A stretch of 64,000 bases of DNA from Aporrectodea caliginosa (lineage: Eukaryota; Annelida; Clitellata; Crassiclitellata; Lumbricidae): NCBI GenBank assembly GCA_020284085.1, contig JACEVL010000495.1, positions 2,315,028-2,379,027 on the forward strand, read 5' to 3'. The translations under genes and the position numbers were made by a program. Positions 11,901 through 25,165 of this stretch are shown piece by piece (within the stretch, counting starts at the first letter, position 1; each line of letters starts with the position of its first letter). The notes under the pieces were generated by a model. That model worked only from the letters and a program-made list of their open reading frames with translations, was not told where the DNA came from and made no database searches.

Positions 11901-13429
11901 TTCATCTTGATCAATTGATAAGCTCAAGTGTAACACTAGAGTTCATAATCACTATGGCCCCCATCTAATTAATTATCATCAGCACCAGCAGTAATTGAGT
12001 CATCTACATTTTCTGCTCAGTGATGATTCTATTCTTGTTGTTTTCCCCAGAATGTTGTTATGTATTCAAGTTTTTATTGTCTGCTGCATTGCTTAATTGT
12101 AGTCTAGGCCTCTCTTGGCTTCTTTTCCTTTCAAAGCTTCTGCTTTATTTTGCATACAGTCAATGGGATCAAACCAACACTATCGCTAGGTTAAATCATA
12201 TTCCGCTTATTGAGATTGTCGCTTTTTCGTTCCAAAATCTCGAAGAGGATTCGAAATTCTTTAAATTCAGCAATATAATGACCTTGAGCATATCGTACCA
12301 GGCGCCTTCTCATCTTATGATCCAACGCTTTGCTCCAGCCAACCACCCTTCAGGCCACCGCCACTTCGTCGGTCTTCCTCTTTCATCAAGTATTTGTTTA
12401 TCTGTTTGTCTGTTTATCTGTTTGTCTCTGTCTCTGTGTCTCTTCCTCCCTGTCTATGTCCATGCGTGTTCGCGTCCGTTCGTTTATCCGCCCGTGTTTC
12501 TTGGCTGGCATCCAAACTTTGCTTCTGATGCATCAGTCACTAAAGATGCTCTGCCAGCCATGATTTCCATTCAGAATACCGTGCAGATAATAAGAATAAA
12601 TCAAACACTCCCTGCTTCACTGTGCATGCATCCATTGTGTAACGCAGCGGCTATGTGTTTTACAACGTCGGATTCAGACTATCTTTACGAAACTTCAAAT
12701 GACGTCACTTAGTAGAGAAGATCAACCACCAAATTCCTTGTTCTTCAAAATCGGGTAAGTCAAACACGAAGGTCTGTGACGAGAAGTAGTTGACCTCTGC
12801 CAGATTTATCCAATATTGAAACGTTCCGCATGAAGGGTGATAGGAATCTAGCTGCAGTGGTTCCTAAAAGACTATTTAACTGGAAGTGTCATTCGTAATC
12901 AGGGAGAAATAGTAGTGAGAACGCGTCAGCAGAGGTGATATAGCCTACCAGCTGAACAGAAAGTTCGTCCATTATTATTGACGATGATGCTAATGATGAT
13001 GGTAGTTCGGTTGAAGATTATAATAGTAGGCATGAAAAGCGCTGGCCGCTGTAGTTAGGGTTTGTTTAGCCTACCGATAATATAATATATAGTGATAGTA
13101 TTGGTAAGAGAACGGGAGGTGAACCGTGAAGGGGCGAAGTAACGATGGAATCAGAGGTGTAATGAAATGAAAAAAAATCAGACTGCCTGGTTTTTAAAGC
13201 GAATCAACTATAGCATCAATTAGCACAGCCTCAAAGGCACGTGCAAAGCCCTGAACGAAGTTCGAGCGATAGCGATAACAATGTACGATAATCCAGACAG
13301 ATAGGCCTATTTATGAAATCAAAACGTTGCTAGAGAATTGATATCCTTGAGGAATGAAGTTTTCCTTAATGTAGAAATGTTGCATAAACACGTCGTTATT
13401 TTGACCTGCACGGAACCTCATGCATTGAG

Positions 13430-13880
13430 CCCACACTCAAGACAACTGACATCTCTACATATATATATGCTCGATGTCTTGCACTGGCTTCCTATCACTG
13501 CGCTCATCCATTATACGATCCTCTTTCTAGTCTCAAAGGCGCAACTGAGCAGTGCCCCGAAGTATCTTTCTGACTGTATGCGAAAGCCGTTATCTGCGAC
13601 CTCATCTCGTTCCTTGCGCTCTGCTGATTGGCTTGATCTTTTTGTTCCTAGGACTAGGACTGCCTTGGCTCAACGCCGGGCATTTGCTGTGGTTGGTCCC
13701 TCTACTTGGAATGACCTTCCCCTCATTAAGGGCTAAAACTAATGACTAGTTTTCCTCTTTGGTCTCTCGTTCATTAAAGACGTTTCTTTTCCTCTGGAGT
13801 TTTCGTGCTGAGAGCGCTTCTGAATAGTTATTCTGAGAGAGCGCTATATAAATCTTTAGATGCAATACATCGAAGTGAGT
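13430..13880 (+). mobile_element. LINE 3' end, array copy 2
   Basis: Same element as in copy 1, but the RT-tail frame is open from 13338 to 13736 and shows LHWLPITALIHYTILFLV, KYLSDCMRKPLS, RSADWLDLFVPRTRTA and PSTWNDLP in order. It is the most intact version in the array, yet it is still only the last ~130 residues of the polyprotein. Confidence 0.85.
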
Positions 13881-14903
13881 TGACTGACAATCGATGGAGC
13901 ACGAGAATGCAACAAAGATGAGATCAGGACCAGAAAGAGCAAACTAATATTCAAGAGAGTGAACTTAGTGAAGGAATATAATCAGCCGATGGATGGTCTG
14001 TCTCTCTCTGCTATAAGCGAAGTCAGAGTGTTTACAAAATTCTAGGATGAGTCAAAAGCCATTCAGCGTCTGTTTTGTTCATGTTGTTAGGTCATGAAAA
14101 CACTAGATAATCACACAACAGCGTGACAAACTCAAATTGCTAGAGGAAGGCTCGATGTTATTTATAGATGCCCTACAGAATTTAGCTTCTCTCATAGAAA
14201 TGGCAGCAGAACAGCCAGCAGTCTTTTCTATAAGACGGTGCTTGGTCTAACGATAACATGAGACCAAGACCAACTTCTATAGCTCTGTTATCGCAGAGCA
14301 CAAGACATCAATGGACTGTCACTTCTAAGTGGCATGGCATTCTAAAAGCATGATCCATCGGACAGAACCAGTCGCGATAAGGGATTGCCGCTACCACCAC
14401 TCCCACAAACCTCTGAGACTCGATAACGTGTTTTAGTTTAAAAGAGTGACGCATAAAATGTCTAACATCGGCCGCCTCAGCGATGAATGGCTGAAGCGTT
14501 ATATCTCTGTGCCACTTAACGTCTAAGCCTCGGTTCATCGGACTATCACTCAGTCGATGGGGGAATAAATGAAGCTGCTGCTGAGTCCATTAGACTGATC
14601 CATCCGCTCGTTCGTATGTGCGTTCGTCGGTCGTAAGTTCTATCTGGAACCGGATGCAGGAGGCAGCCGACGTAGCAGAGCATCAGCGTAAGAAAAAAAA
14701 CAGCACTGCACAAATATAAGCTTAATGCCAACAGCCACGGACCTAAATTAAGGCGTTGAGGTTAAAGTGGAAGAGACTGAACCGCACAGGATGGAGTAAG
14801 ATTCAACGCCAGGCGCCTATGCATGAATGCTGAGATTGTTCATAAGTGAGTGCAGACTAAGCTAACTTCAGCACTGAAAATGATAACCCCTACATGCACA
14901 TCA

Positions 14904-15187
14904 CTGGCCCAGTTGGCTACATTGGTTAGAGCGTACAGGGTGCGTCCCATACTCCTCTGTGTAAGAGAGTGTGGGATCGCGGTTCGCCTCCCGATGCTGG
15001 CTTCAGAGATTTAAATCTCGGGCTGTCATGGTACGTTCACGTGGATCTTAAATGTCGTGGCGCCCATTCAAAAGGGCAAGCGGTGGTGAAGGATCTCATC
15101 CGATCAATTCATTGACAAATGAGCAGGGTCACTGAGGTCATACGGTGATTACGGTCGCTGTATAAAACGTGTACATTTATATTTACG
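14904..15187 (+). mobile_element. tRNA-derived SINE, array copy 2
   Basis: Same SINE as at 11617, at the same position in the tandem unit; it was duplicated with the unit rather than inserted independently. Confidence 0.7.
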
Positions 15188-16717
15188 TTCATCTTGATCA
15201 ATTGATAAGCTCAAGTGTAACACTAGAGTTCATAATCACTATGGCCCCCATCTAATTAATTATCATCAGCACCAGCAGTAATTGAGTCATCTACATTTTC
15301 TGCTCAGTGATGGTTCTATTCTTGTTGTTTTCCCCAGAATGTTGTTATGTATTCAAGTTTTTATTGTCTGCTGCATTGCTTAATTGTAGTCTAGGCCTCT
15401 CTTGGCTTCTTTTTCCTTTCAAAGCTTCTGCTTTATTTTGCATACAGTCAATGGGATCAAACCAACACTATCGCTAGGTTAAATCATATTCCGCTTATTG
15501 AGATTGTCGCTTTTTCGTTCCAAAATCTCGAAGAGGATTCGAAATTCTTTAAATTCAGCAATATAATGACCTTGAGCATATCGTACCAGGCGCCTTCTCA
15601 TCTTATGATCCAACGCTTTGCTCCAGCCAACCACCCTTCAGGCCACCGCCACTTCGTCGGTCTTCCTCTTTCATCAAGTATTTGTTTATCTGTTTGTCTG
15701 TTTATCTGTTTGTCTCTGTCTCTGTGTCTCTTCCTCCCTGTCTATGTCCATGCGTGTTCGCGTCCGTTCGTTTATCCGCCCGTGTTTCTTGGCTGGCATC
15801 CAAACTTTGCTTCTGATGCATCAGTCACTAAAGATGCTCTGCCAGCCATGATTTCCATTCAGAATACCGTGCAGATAATAAGAATAAATCAAACACTCCC
15901 TGCTTCACTGTGCATGCATCCATTGTGTAACGCAGCGGCTATGTGTTTTACAACGTCGGATTCAGACTATCTTTACGAAACTTCAAATGACGTCACTTAG
16001 TAGAGAAGATCAACCACCAAATTCCTTGTTCTTCAAAATCGGGTAAGTCAAACACGAAGGTCTGTGACGAGAAGTAGTTGACCTCTGCCAGATTTATCCA
16101 ATATTGAAACGTTCCGCATGAAGGGTGATAGGAATCTAGCTGCAGTGGTTCCTAAAAGACTATTTAACTGGAAGTGTCATTCGTAATCAGGGAGAAATAG
16201 TAGTGAGAACGCGTCAGCAGAGGTGATATAGCCTACCAGCTGAACAGAAAGTTCGTCCATTATTATTGACGATGATGCTAATGATGATGGTAGTTCGGTT
16301 GAAGATTATAATAGTAGGCATGAAAAGCGCTGGCCGCTGTAGTTAGGGTTTGTTTAGCCTACCGATAATATAATATATAGTGATAGTATTGGTAAGAGAA
16401 CGGGAGGTGAACCGTGAAGGGGCGAAGTAACGATGGAATCAGAGGTGTAATGAAATGAAAAAAAATCAGACTGCCTGGTTTTTAAAGCGAATCAACTATA
16501 GCATCAATTAGCACAGCCTCAAAGGCACGTGCAAAGCCCTGAACGAAGTTCGAGCGATAGCGATAGCAATGTACGATAATCCAGACAGATAGGCCTATTT
16601 ATGAAATCAAAACGTTGCTAGAGAATTGATATCCTTGAGGAATGAAGTTTTCCTTAATGTAGAAATGTTGCATAAACACGTCGTTATTTTGACCTGCACG
16701 GAACCTCATGCATTGAG

Positions 16718-17165
16718 CCCACACTCAAGACAACTGACATCTCTACATATATATATGCTCGATGTCTTGCACTGGCTTCCTATCACTGCGCTCATCCATT
16801 ATACGATCCTCTTTCTAGTCTCAAAGGCGCAACTGAGCAGTGCCCCGAAGTATCTTTCTGACTGTATGCGAAAGCCGTTATCTGCGACCTCGTCTCGTTC
16901 CTTGCTCTCTGCTGATTGGCTTGATCTTTTTGTTCCTAGGACTAGGACTGCCTTGGCTCAACGCCGGGCATTTGCTGTGGTTGGTCCCTCTACTTGGAAT
17001 GACCTTCCCCCTCATTAAGGGCTAAAACTAATGACTAGTTTTCCTCTTTGGTCTCTCGTTCATTAAAGACGTTTCTTTTCCTCTGGAGTTTTCGTGCTGA
17101 GAGCGCTTCTGAATAGTTATTCTGAGAGAGGCGCTATATAAATCTTTAGATGCAATACATCGAAG
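16718..17165 (+). mobile_element. LINE 3' end, array copy 3
   Basis: Same RT-tail remnant, open from 16626 to about 17018. It shares TTGCTCTCTGCTG with copy 4, where copies 1 and 2 have TTGCGCTCTGCTG. Confidence 0.85.
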
Positions 17166-18199
17166 TGAGTTGACTGACAATCGATGGAGCACGAGAATGC
17201 AACAAAGATGAGATCAGGACCAGAAAGAGCAAACTAATATTCAAGAGAGTGAACTTAGTGAAGGAATATAATCAGCCGATGGATGGTCTGTCTCTCTCTG
17301 CTATAAGCGAAGTCAGAGTGTTTACAAAATTCCAGGATGAGTCAAAAGCCATTCAGCGTCTGTTTTGTTCATGTTGTTAGGTCATGAAAACACTAGATAA
17401 TCACACAACAGCGTGACAAACTCAAATTGCTAGAGGAAGGCTCGATGTTATTTATAGATGCCCTACAGAATTTAGCTTCTCTCATAGAAATGGCAGCAGA
17501 ACAGCCAGCAGTCTTTTCTATAAGACGGTGCTTGGTCTAACGATAACATGAGACCAAGACCAACTTCTATAGCTCTGTTATCGCAGAGCACAAGACATCA
17601 ATGGACTGTCACTTCTAAGTGGCATGGCATTCTAAAAGCATGATCCATCGGACAGAACCAGTCGCGATAAGGGATTGCCGCTACCACCACTCCCACAAAC
17701 CTCTGAGACTCGATAACGTGTTTTTAGTTTAAAAGAGTGACGCATAAAATGCCTAACATCGGCCGCCTCAGCGATGAATGGCTGAAGCGTTATATCTCTG
17801 TGCCACTTAACGTCTAAGCCTCGGTTCATCGGACTATCACTCAGTCGATGGGGGAATAAATGAAGCTGCTGCTGAGTCCATTAGACTGATCCATCCGCTC
17901 GTTCGTATGTGCGTTCGTCGGTCGTAAGTTCTATCTGGAACCGGATGCAGGAGGTAGCCGACGTAGCAGAGCATCAGCGTAAGAAAAAACAGCACTGCAC
18001 AAATAATATTATGAGCTTAATGCCGAGTTGCCGACAGCGGGACCTGAAGCGCAGAGGTTAAAGTGGAAGAGACTGAGCCGCACAGGATGGAGTAAGATTC
18101 AACGCCAGGCGCCTATGCATGAATGCTGAGATTGTTCATAAGTGAGTGCAGACTAAGCTAACTTCAGCACTGAAAATGATAACCCCTACATGCACATCA

Positions 18200-18472
18200 C
18201 TGGCCCAGTTGGCTACATTGGTTAGAGCGTACAGGGTGCGTCCCATACTCCTCTGTGTAAGAGAGTGTGGGATCGCGGTTCGCCTCCCGATGCTGGCTTC
18301 AGAGATTTAAATCTCGGGCTGTCATGGTACGTTAAATGTCGTGGCGCCCATTCAAAAGGGCAAGCGGTGGTGAAGGATCTCATCCGATCAATTCATTGAC
18401 AAATGAGCAGGGTCACTGAGGTCATACGGTGATTACGGTCGCTGTATAAAACGTGTACATTTATATTTACGT
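18200..18472 (+). mobile_element. tRNA-derived SINE, array copy 3 (11-bp deletion)
   Basis: Same SINE with an 11-bp internal deletion near 18332 (CACGTGGATCT is missing after GGTACGTT). Array copy 4 has lost the whole SINE in its ~430-bp deletion. Confidence 0.7.
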
Positions 18473-20002
18473 TCATCTTGATCAATTGATAAGCTCAAGT
18501 GTAACACTAGAGTTCATAATCACTATGGCCCCCATCTAATTAATTATCATCAGCACCAGCAGTAATTGAGTCATCTACATTTTCTGCTCAGTGATGGTTC
18601 TATTCTTGTTGTTTTCCCCAGAATGTTGTTATGTATTCAAGTTTTTATTGTCTGCTGCATTGCTTAATTGTAGTCTAGGCCTCTCTTGGCTTCTTTTTCC
18701 TTTCAAAGCTTCTGCTTTATTTTGCATACAGTCAATGGGATCAAACCAACACTATCGCTAGGTTAAATCATATTCCGCTTATTGAGATTGTCGCTTTTTC
18801 GTTCCAAAATCTCGAAGAGGATTCGAAATTCTTTAAATTCAGCAATATAATGACCTTGAGCATATCGTACCAGGCGCCTTCTCATCTTATGATCCAACGC
18901 TTTGCTCCAGCCAACCACCCTTCAGGCCACCGCCACTTCGTCGGTCTTCCTCTTTCATCAAGTATTTGTTTATCTGTTTGTCTGTTTATCTGTTTGTCTC
19001 TGTCTCTGTGTCTCTTCCTCCCTGTCTATGTCCATGCGTGTTCGCGTCCGTTCGTTTATCCGCCCGTGTTTCTTGGCTGGCATCCAAACTTTGCTTCTGA
19101 TGCATCAGTCACTAAAGATGCTCTGCCAGCCATGATTTCCATTCAGAATACCGTGCAGATAATAAGAATAAATCAAACACTCCCTGCTTCACTGTGCATG
19201 CATCCATTGTGTAACGCAGCGGCTATGTGTTTTACAACGTCGGATTCAGACTATCTTTACGAAACTTCAAATGACGTCACTTAGTAGAGAAGATCAACCA
19301 CCAAATTCCTTGTTCTTCAAAATCGGGTAAGTCAAACACGAAGGTCTGTGACGAGAAGTAGTTGACCTCTGCCAGATTTATCCAATATTGAAACGTTCCG
19401 CATGAAGGGTGATAGGAATCTAGCTGCAGTGGTTCCTAAAAGACTATTTAACTGGAAGTGTCATTCGTAATCAGGGAGAAATAGTAGTGAGAACGCGTCA
19501 GCAGAGGTGATATAGCCTACCAGCTGAACAGAAAGTTCGTCCATTATTATTGACGATGATGCTAATGATGATGGTAGTTCGGTTGAAGATTATAATAGTA
19601 GGCATGAAAAGCGCTGGCCGCTGTAGTTAGGGTTTGTTTAGCCTACCGATAATATAATATATAGTGATAGTATTGGTAAGAGAACGGGAGGTGAACCGTG
19701 AAGGGGCGAAGTAACGATGGAATCAGAGGTGTAATGAAATGGGGAAAAAATCAGACTGCCTGGTTTTTAAAGCGAATCAACTATAGCATCAATTAGCACA
19801 GCCTCAAAGGCACGTGCAAAGCCCTGAACGAAGTTCGAGCGATAGCGATAGCAATGTACGATAATCCAGACAGATAGGCCTATTTATGAAATCAAAACGT
19901 TGCTAGAGAATTGATATCCTTGAGGAATGAAGTTTTCCTTAATGTAGAAATGTTGCATAAACACGTCGTTATTTTGACCTGCACGGAACCTCATGCATTG
20001 AG

Positions 20003-20455
20003 CCCACACTCAAGACAACTGACATCTCTACATATATATATGCTCGATGTCTTGCACTGGCTTCCTATCACTGCGCTCATCCATTATACGATCCTCTTTC
20101 TAGTCTCAAAGGCGCAACTGAGCAGTGCCCCGAAGTATCTTTCTGACTGTATGCGAAAGCCGTTATCTGCGACCTCGTCTCGTTCCTTGCTCTCTGCTGA
20201 TTGGCTTGATCTTTTTGTTCCTAGGACTAGGGGACTGCCTTGGCTTAACGCCGGGCATTTGCTGTGGTTGGTCCCTCTACTTGAATGACCTTTCCCCCTC
20301 ATTAAGGGCTAAAACTAATGACTAGTTTTTCCTCTTGGTCTCTCGTTCATTAAAGACGTTTCTTTTCCTCTGAGTTTTCGTGCTGAGAGCGCTTCTGAAT
20401 AGTTATTCTGAGAGAGGCGCTATATAAATCTTTAGATGCAATACATCGAAGTGAG
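20003..20455 (+). mobile_element. LINE 3' end, array copy 4
   Basis: Same RT-tail remnant. Small indels around 20230 (an extra GG) and 20282 shift the frame. Confidence 0.85.
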
Positions 20456-22598
20456 TTGACTGACAATCGATGGAGCACGAGAATGCAACAAAGATGAGAT
20501 CAGGACCAGAAAGAGCAAACTAATATTCAAGAGAGTGAACTTAGTGAAGGAATATAATCAGCCGATGGATGGTCTGTCTCTCTCTGCTATAAGCGAAGTC
20601 AGAGTGTTTACAAAATTCCAGGATGAGTCAAAAGCCATTCAGCGTCTGTTTTGTTCATGTTGTTAGGTCATGAAAACACTAGATAATCACACAACAGCGT
20701 GACAAACTCAAATTGCTAGTGGAAGGCTCGATGTTATTTATAGATGCCCTACAGAATTTAGCTTCTCTCATAGAAATGGCAGCAGAACAGCCAGCAGTCT
20801 TTTCTATAAGACGGTGCTTGGTCTAACGATAACATGAGACCAAGACCAACTTCTATAGCTCTGTTATCGCAGAGCACAAGACATCAATGGACTGTCACTT
20901 CTAAGTGGCATGGCATTCTAAAAGCATGATCCATCGGACAGAACCAGTCGCGATAAGGGATTGCCGCTACCACCACTCCCACAAACCTCTGAGACTCGAT
21001 AACGTGTTTTTAGTTTAAAAGAGTGACGCATAGAATGCCTAACATCGGCCGCCTGAGCAGCGATGAATGGCTGAAGCGTTATATCTCTGTGCCACTTAAC
21101 GTCTAAGCCTCGGTTCATCGGACTATCACTCAGTCGATGGGGGAATAAATGAAGCTGCTGCTGAGTCCATTAGACTGATCCATCCGCTCGTTCGTATGTG
21201 CGTCCGTCAGTCGTAAGTTCTATCTGGAACCGGATGCAGGAGGTAGCCGACGTAGCAGAGCATCAGCGTAAGAAAAAACAGCACTGCACAAATAATATTA
21301 TGAGCTTAATGCCGAGTTGCCGACAGCGGGACCTGAAGCGCAGAGGTTAAAGTGGAAGAGACTGAGCCGCACAGGATGGAGTAAGATTCAACGCCAGGCG
21401 CCTATGCATGAATGGGCAGTAATTGAGTCATCTACATTTTCTGCTCAGTGATGGTTCTATTCTTGTTGTTTTCCCCAGAATGTTGTTATGTATTCAAGTT
21501 TTTATTGTCTGCTGCATTGCTTAATTGTAGTCTAGGCCTCTCTTGGCTTCTTTTTCCTTTCAAAGCTTCTGCTTTATTTTGCATACAGTCAATGGGATCA
21601 AACCAACACTATCGCTAGGTTAAATCATATTCCGCTTATTGAGATTGTCGCTTTTTCGTTCCAAAATCTCGAAGAGGATTCGAAATTCTTTAAATTCAGC
21701 AATATAATGACCTTGAGCATATCGTACCAGGCGCCTTCTCATCTTATGATCCAACGCTTTGCTCCAGCCAACCACCCTTCAGGCCACCGCCACTTCGTCG
21801 GTCTTCCTCTTTCATCAAGTATTTGTTTATCTGTTTGTCTGTTTATCTGTTTGTCTCTGTCTCTGTGTCTCTTCCTCCCTGTCTATGTCCATGCGTGTTC
21901 GCGTCCGTTCGTTTATCCGCCCGTGTTTCTTGGCTGGCATCCAAACTTTGCTTCTGATGCATCAGTCACTAAAGATGCTCTGCCAGCCATGATTTCCATT
22001 CAGAATACCGTGCAGATAATAAGAATAAATCAAACACTCCCTGCTTCACTGTGCATGCATCCATTGTGTAACGCAGCGGCTATGTGTTTTACAACGTCGG
22101 ATTCAGACTATCTTTACGAAACTTCAAATGACGTCACTTAGTAGAGAAGATCAACCACCAAATTCCTTGTTCTTCAAAATCGGGTAAGTCAAACACGAAG
22201 GTCTGTGACGAGAAGTAGTTGACCTCTGCCAGATTTATCCAATATTGAAACGTTCCGCATGAAGGGTGATAGGAATCTAGCTGCAGTGGTTCCTAAAAGA
22301 CTATTTAACTGGAAGTGTCATTCGTAATTAGGGAGAAATAGTAGTGAGAACGCGTCAGCAGAGGTGATATAGCCTACCAGCTGAACAGAAAGTTCGTCCA
22401 TTATTATTGACGATGATGATAATGATGATGGTAGTTCGGTTGAAGATTATAATAGTAGGCATGAAAAGCGCTGGCCGCTGTAGTTAGGGTTTGTTTAGCG
22501 TATACCGATAATATAATATATAGTGATAGTATTGGTAAGAGAACGGGAGGTGAACCGTGAAGGGGCGAAGTAACGATGGAATCAGAGGTGTAATGAGA

Positions 22599-22688
22599 TG
22601 GGGAAAAAATCAGACTGCCTGGTTTTTTAAAAGGATTTTCTACCTGGGAAAAATCAGACTGCCTGGTTTTTTAAAAGGATTTTCTACC
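22599..22688. repeat. 44-46-bp direct duplication at the right edge of the array
   Basis: TGGGAAAAATCAGACTGCC through GGATTTTCTACC occurs twice in a row (22599-22644 and 22645-22688). The first half is the end of array copy 4; the second lies outside the array and preserves the ancestral right-hand breakpoint. Confidence 0.9.
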
Positions 22689-24999
22689 GTAACACGGTAA
22701 CACCTGACCCGGAGTCGGCCACTGAGAATATTAGTAATGGCAGTGATAAGATGGTGACCATAGGAATAATGGTGATCGATTATTCTTGTCGTTTTGTATG
22801 CTAATTTTCTTATTAGGCCCTAAGTTTTCTTGACTCGGCGCTTAATTAGAATGACAATAAGTGGCGGAGTAATGAAGTTGTAATGGACGTAAGTTACACC
22901 ATTTTGCCCGTACCTCACTAACTACAGAAAACGAAGTTGCCTCTGACTGCATATTTCTCTGTTTCTACTGCTTATCGTATATGTTTAGATAATGCTTATA
23001 ATAAATTCTTTGTTTCGCGCATGTCCATTTCCATGAGTTGTCTGAAAGACGACGAGAGAATATTGGCCATAATTATGTCAAGCCGTGTATACAACTATGC
23101 AACAAGTGAGATGAAGCTAAGGCACCATTGAATGGGCATCACAGTCATAGACCTCGGATTTGGGTACCTGTTATGAAGGTTTATGTCTATTCAGTCTTCA
23201 AATTCATTATAATTAAGACTTCAAAGTTTCAAAAGTGTATGTCCTAGCCTCTGTCAGATTGTGACTAGGATTGACCTTGTGTTAATCACAACCTTTTCTG
23301 CTTAGTAGCCTATTTATTGGTTGCCCTTAGAAAATTGTCGTTCCTTTCATGATATTACATTATATAGTTAGTAACTTCTATTGCGCTGGTATCTATTGCA
23401 CACGGAGTCAACAGATGGCGCACCAAACGAAGCAGTAATCAGGTCAATATCCAGATGATAAGTCTACTAAGGCAGCCTATGCTGGATACACAATTGGGAA
23501 AGCAAGGTTTAAAGTTAGGTATGAAATAAAGAAAGGAAATGGGCAGAACTGACAGATGAGCGCATCTTTGAATTGATTGGGGACTATACATGTTAAACGG
23601 AATCTTAAATTGTGCATTTTTTATCGTACAAACAGTTAAATTAGGTTTAAATATCTTAATTTTAATCTTCATTATCAGTCACAAACATATCATAAAACTC
23701 ACTGAGCCTTAAAAATGACAAATTTGAACTTTTGTTCTTCAAATTATGTAGTCTTTAGGCAATTCTCCGTGGGCTAGAAATACATCGTCGGCATGCAAGA
23801 AATGGTCCGCGGACCGGCTCTTTGACACCCCTGTGATCTTAGCTAAAGTAAGGAGCCGTAAAATCAACAGTCTAGGCTGTTGCAAAGCTTAATTTAACTT
23901 TAAGTTGACTATCTTAGAGTTAAGCCTGTTTCGGTACAATTACGAAAATTAGTAAATTGGAATTTAAAATTTCATCTTTTCATTTTCGTATCGTCAAATT
24001 CAATTGTTAAACTTATTTGTTTCCAATATCTGAATTTTCAGACTTTCTTAGTTATAGTTCTGAAAGGTTCGTAAGTAAGTAAGCCATATATAGGCACAGT
24101 GCCTACTGTGTTTAATGGATAACACGGCCTTGTATCTATGACTCTGACTTCATTGCTGTCAGCTCGTGAATGATTCCGTTTTCTTAACCGGACACGGCGC
24201 TGATAAATCTACTGCAGAACTACATTGCATGATGGTCAGCTCATTATCTAGGGCAAGCTGTGTTAACGCGAAACAATATTTTATCTGTTATGTCCGCCGC
24301 TTGAGATTGCGATTTATGTCCAGGCTATAATTATCTCCACTGTGACTGAGAGAAATCAGTGGTTGAGTAATGAGCACTGAACGCAATTAGAGCACTCTGT
24401 ATTCTAGTCCATCGCATGGAATGGGGTTTATGGCTGAAACGAAGTCTTCCCTCTGCTAATTGAATTTCTAGCGACTGCGCGATGAACGTCAACATCGAAA
24501 GCAAAGCATTGGTCGATTATTTATGGCGTTCGGATTATGCAGATTTCGTTTGATCCGTACAGACACGACAGAATACTGCTCTACAGTTACCTTCTTAATC
24601 ATCAGTATTAACTACCCCACAGCATCTAATCTAACGTAGCCTGCCTCTTACACAGTCCTAGTTATCCTTCAATGCAGCTAAACAACTTCCACCTTCATCC
24701 TATAGGCTGCATCGGGATTCAGCTACCCTTACATTATCTGTAAACCACACAACGATTATCTCATTATGCATGGCTCCATCTCCAATTGGGCTTCTTGTCT
24801 TGGGCCTCTGCTCTCTTCCTTCTTCATCTGTTACAGTACAGCGGTTGATGATGCTGCTGCATTCGCGGTGGGCGGCGATGCAAAGCAATCGCAAGATGGC
24901 GTATATATAGCATTGATATAATTGTGATCGGTCCATCTTTCTGGAACCATCTTTCTGGAATAGGTTATTCTGTGCAACGTTATAACGTTATGAGCTTCT
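22689..24999. other. Intergenic or intronic DNA upstream of the Ly6 exons
   Basis: No exon is supported. At about 23796-23832 GGTCCGCGGACCGG then CTCTTTGACACCCCTG resembles one terminus of a Charlie/Zaphod-type hAT element; no partner end was found. GTAAGTAAGTAAG at about 24071-24083 looks like a minus-strand LINE tail. The signal-peptide exon of the Ly6 gene was sought here without success. Confidence 0.4.
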
Positions 25000-25165
25000 T
25001 GGTCTTTCCTTTGCCCCTTTTCCGCAGGCTTTTGAAAACCATTCTTTTCGATCGTGGTTTGGTGTTGTCAGGTCAGCGGGGAGCGCTTTGAACCAACTCA
25101 TGATTGAGTATCTTCTTGAAGTTAAACCCTTTATGTTCATTTGGTTTCGATTACGATTACGATAA
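24985..25165 (+). mobile_element. LINE/SINE 3' end
   Basis: TTTGCCCCTTTTCCGCAGGC, then AAAACCATTCTTTTCGAT and a terminal TTACGATTACGATAA are the inverse of the element at 55915-56060. It is probably a 3'-truncated copy of a LINE family present on both strands in this window. Confidence 0.6.

Larger units (their letters stand above)
9912..22631. repeat. Four-copy direct tandem array of a ~3.28-kb unit
   Basis: The word AAAGCGAATCAAC recurs at 9916, 13196, 16484 and 19769, and the DNA between is nearly identical in every copy. Copies run 9912-13191, 13192-16479, 16480-19764 and 19765-22631 (3280, 3288, 3285 and 2867 bp). The last copy lacks about 430 bp after position 21414. Every internal junction reads CCTGG-TTTTTAAAGCG; the outer left flank (CATTTTAAAGCG) and outer right flank (CCTGGTTTTTTAAAAGG) share TTTTAAA, which marks the breakpoint. 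Each unit contains a LINE 3' end, a tRNA-derived SINE (copies 1-3) and about 2 kb of other DNA. No gene is supported in it; the recurring 144-residue frame is discussed among rejected items. Confidence 0.97.

Noticed and set aside
12020..12712. A 230-residue frame in array copy 1, with 144-residue versions in copies 2-4 (15566, 18850, 21707)
   Set aside because: Its identity across copies follows from recent duplication, not selection. The middle is a translated TCTGTTTGTCTG simple repeat, no splice context or known domain is seen, and the longer form in copy 1 depends on a one-base difference.
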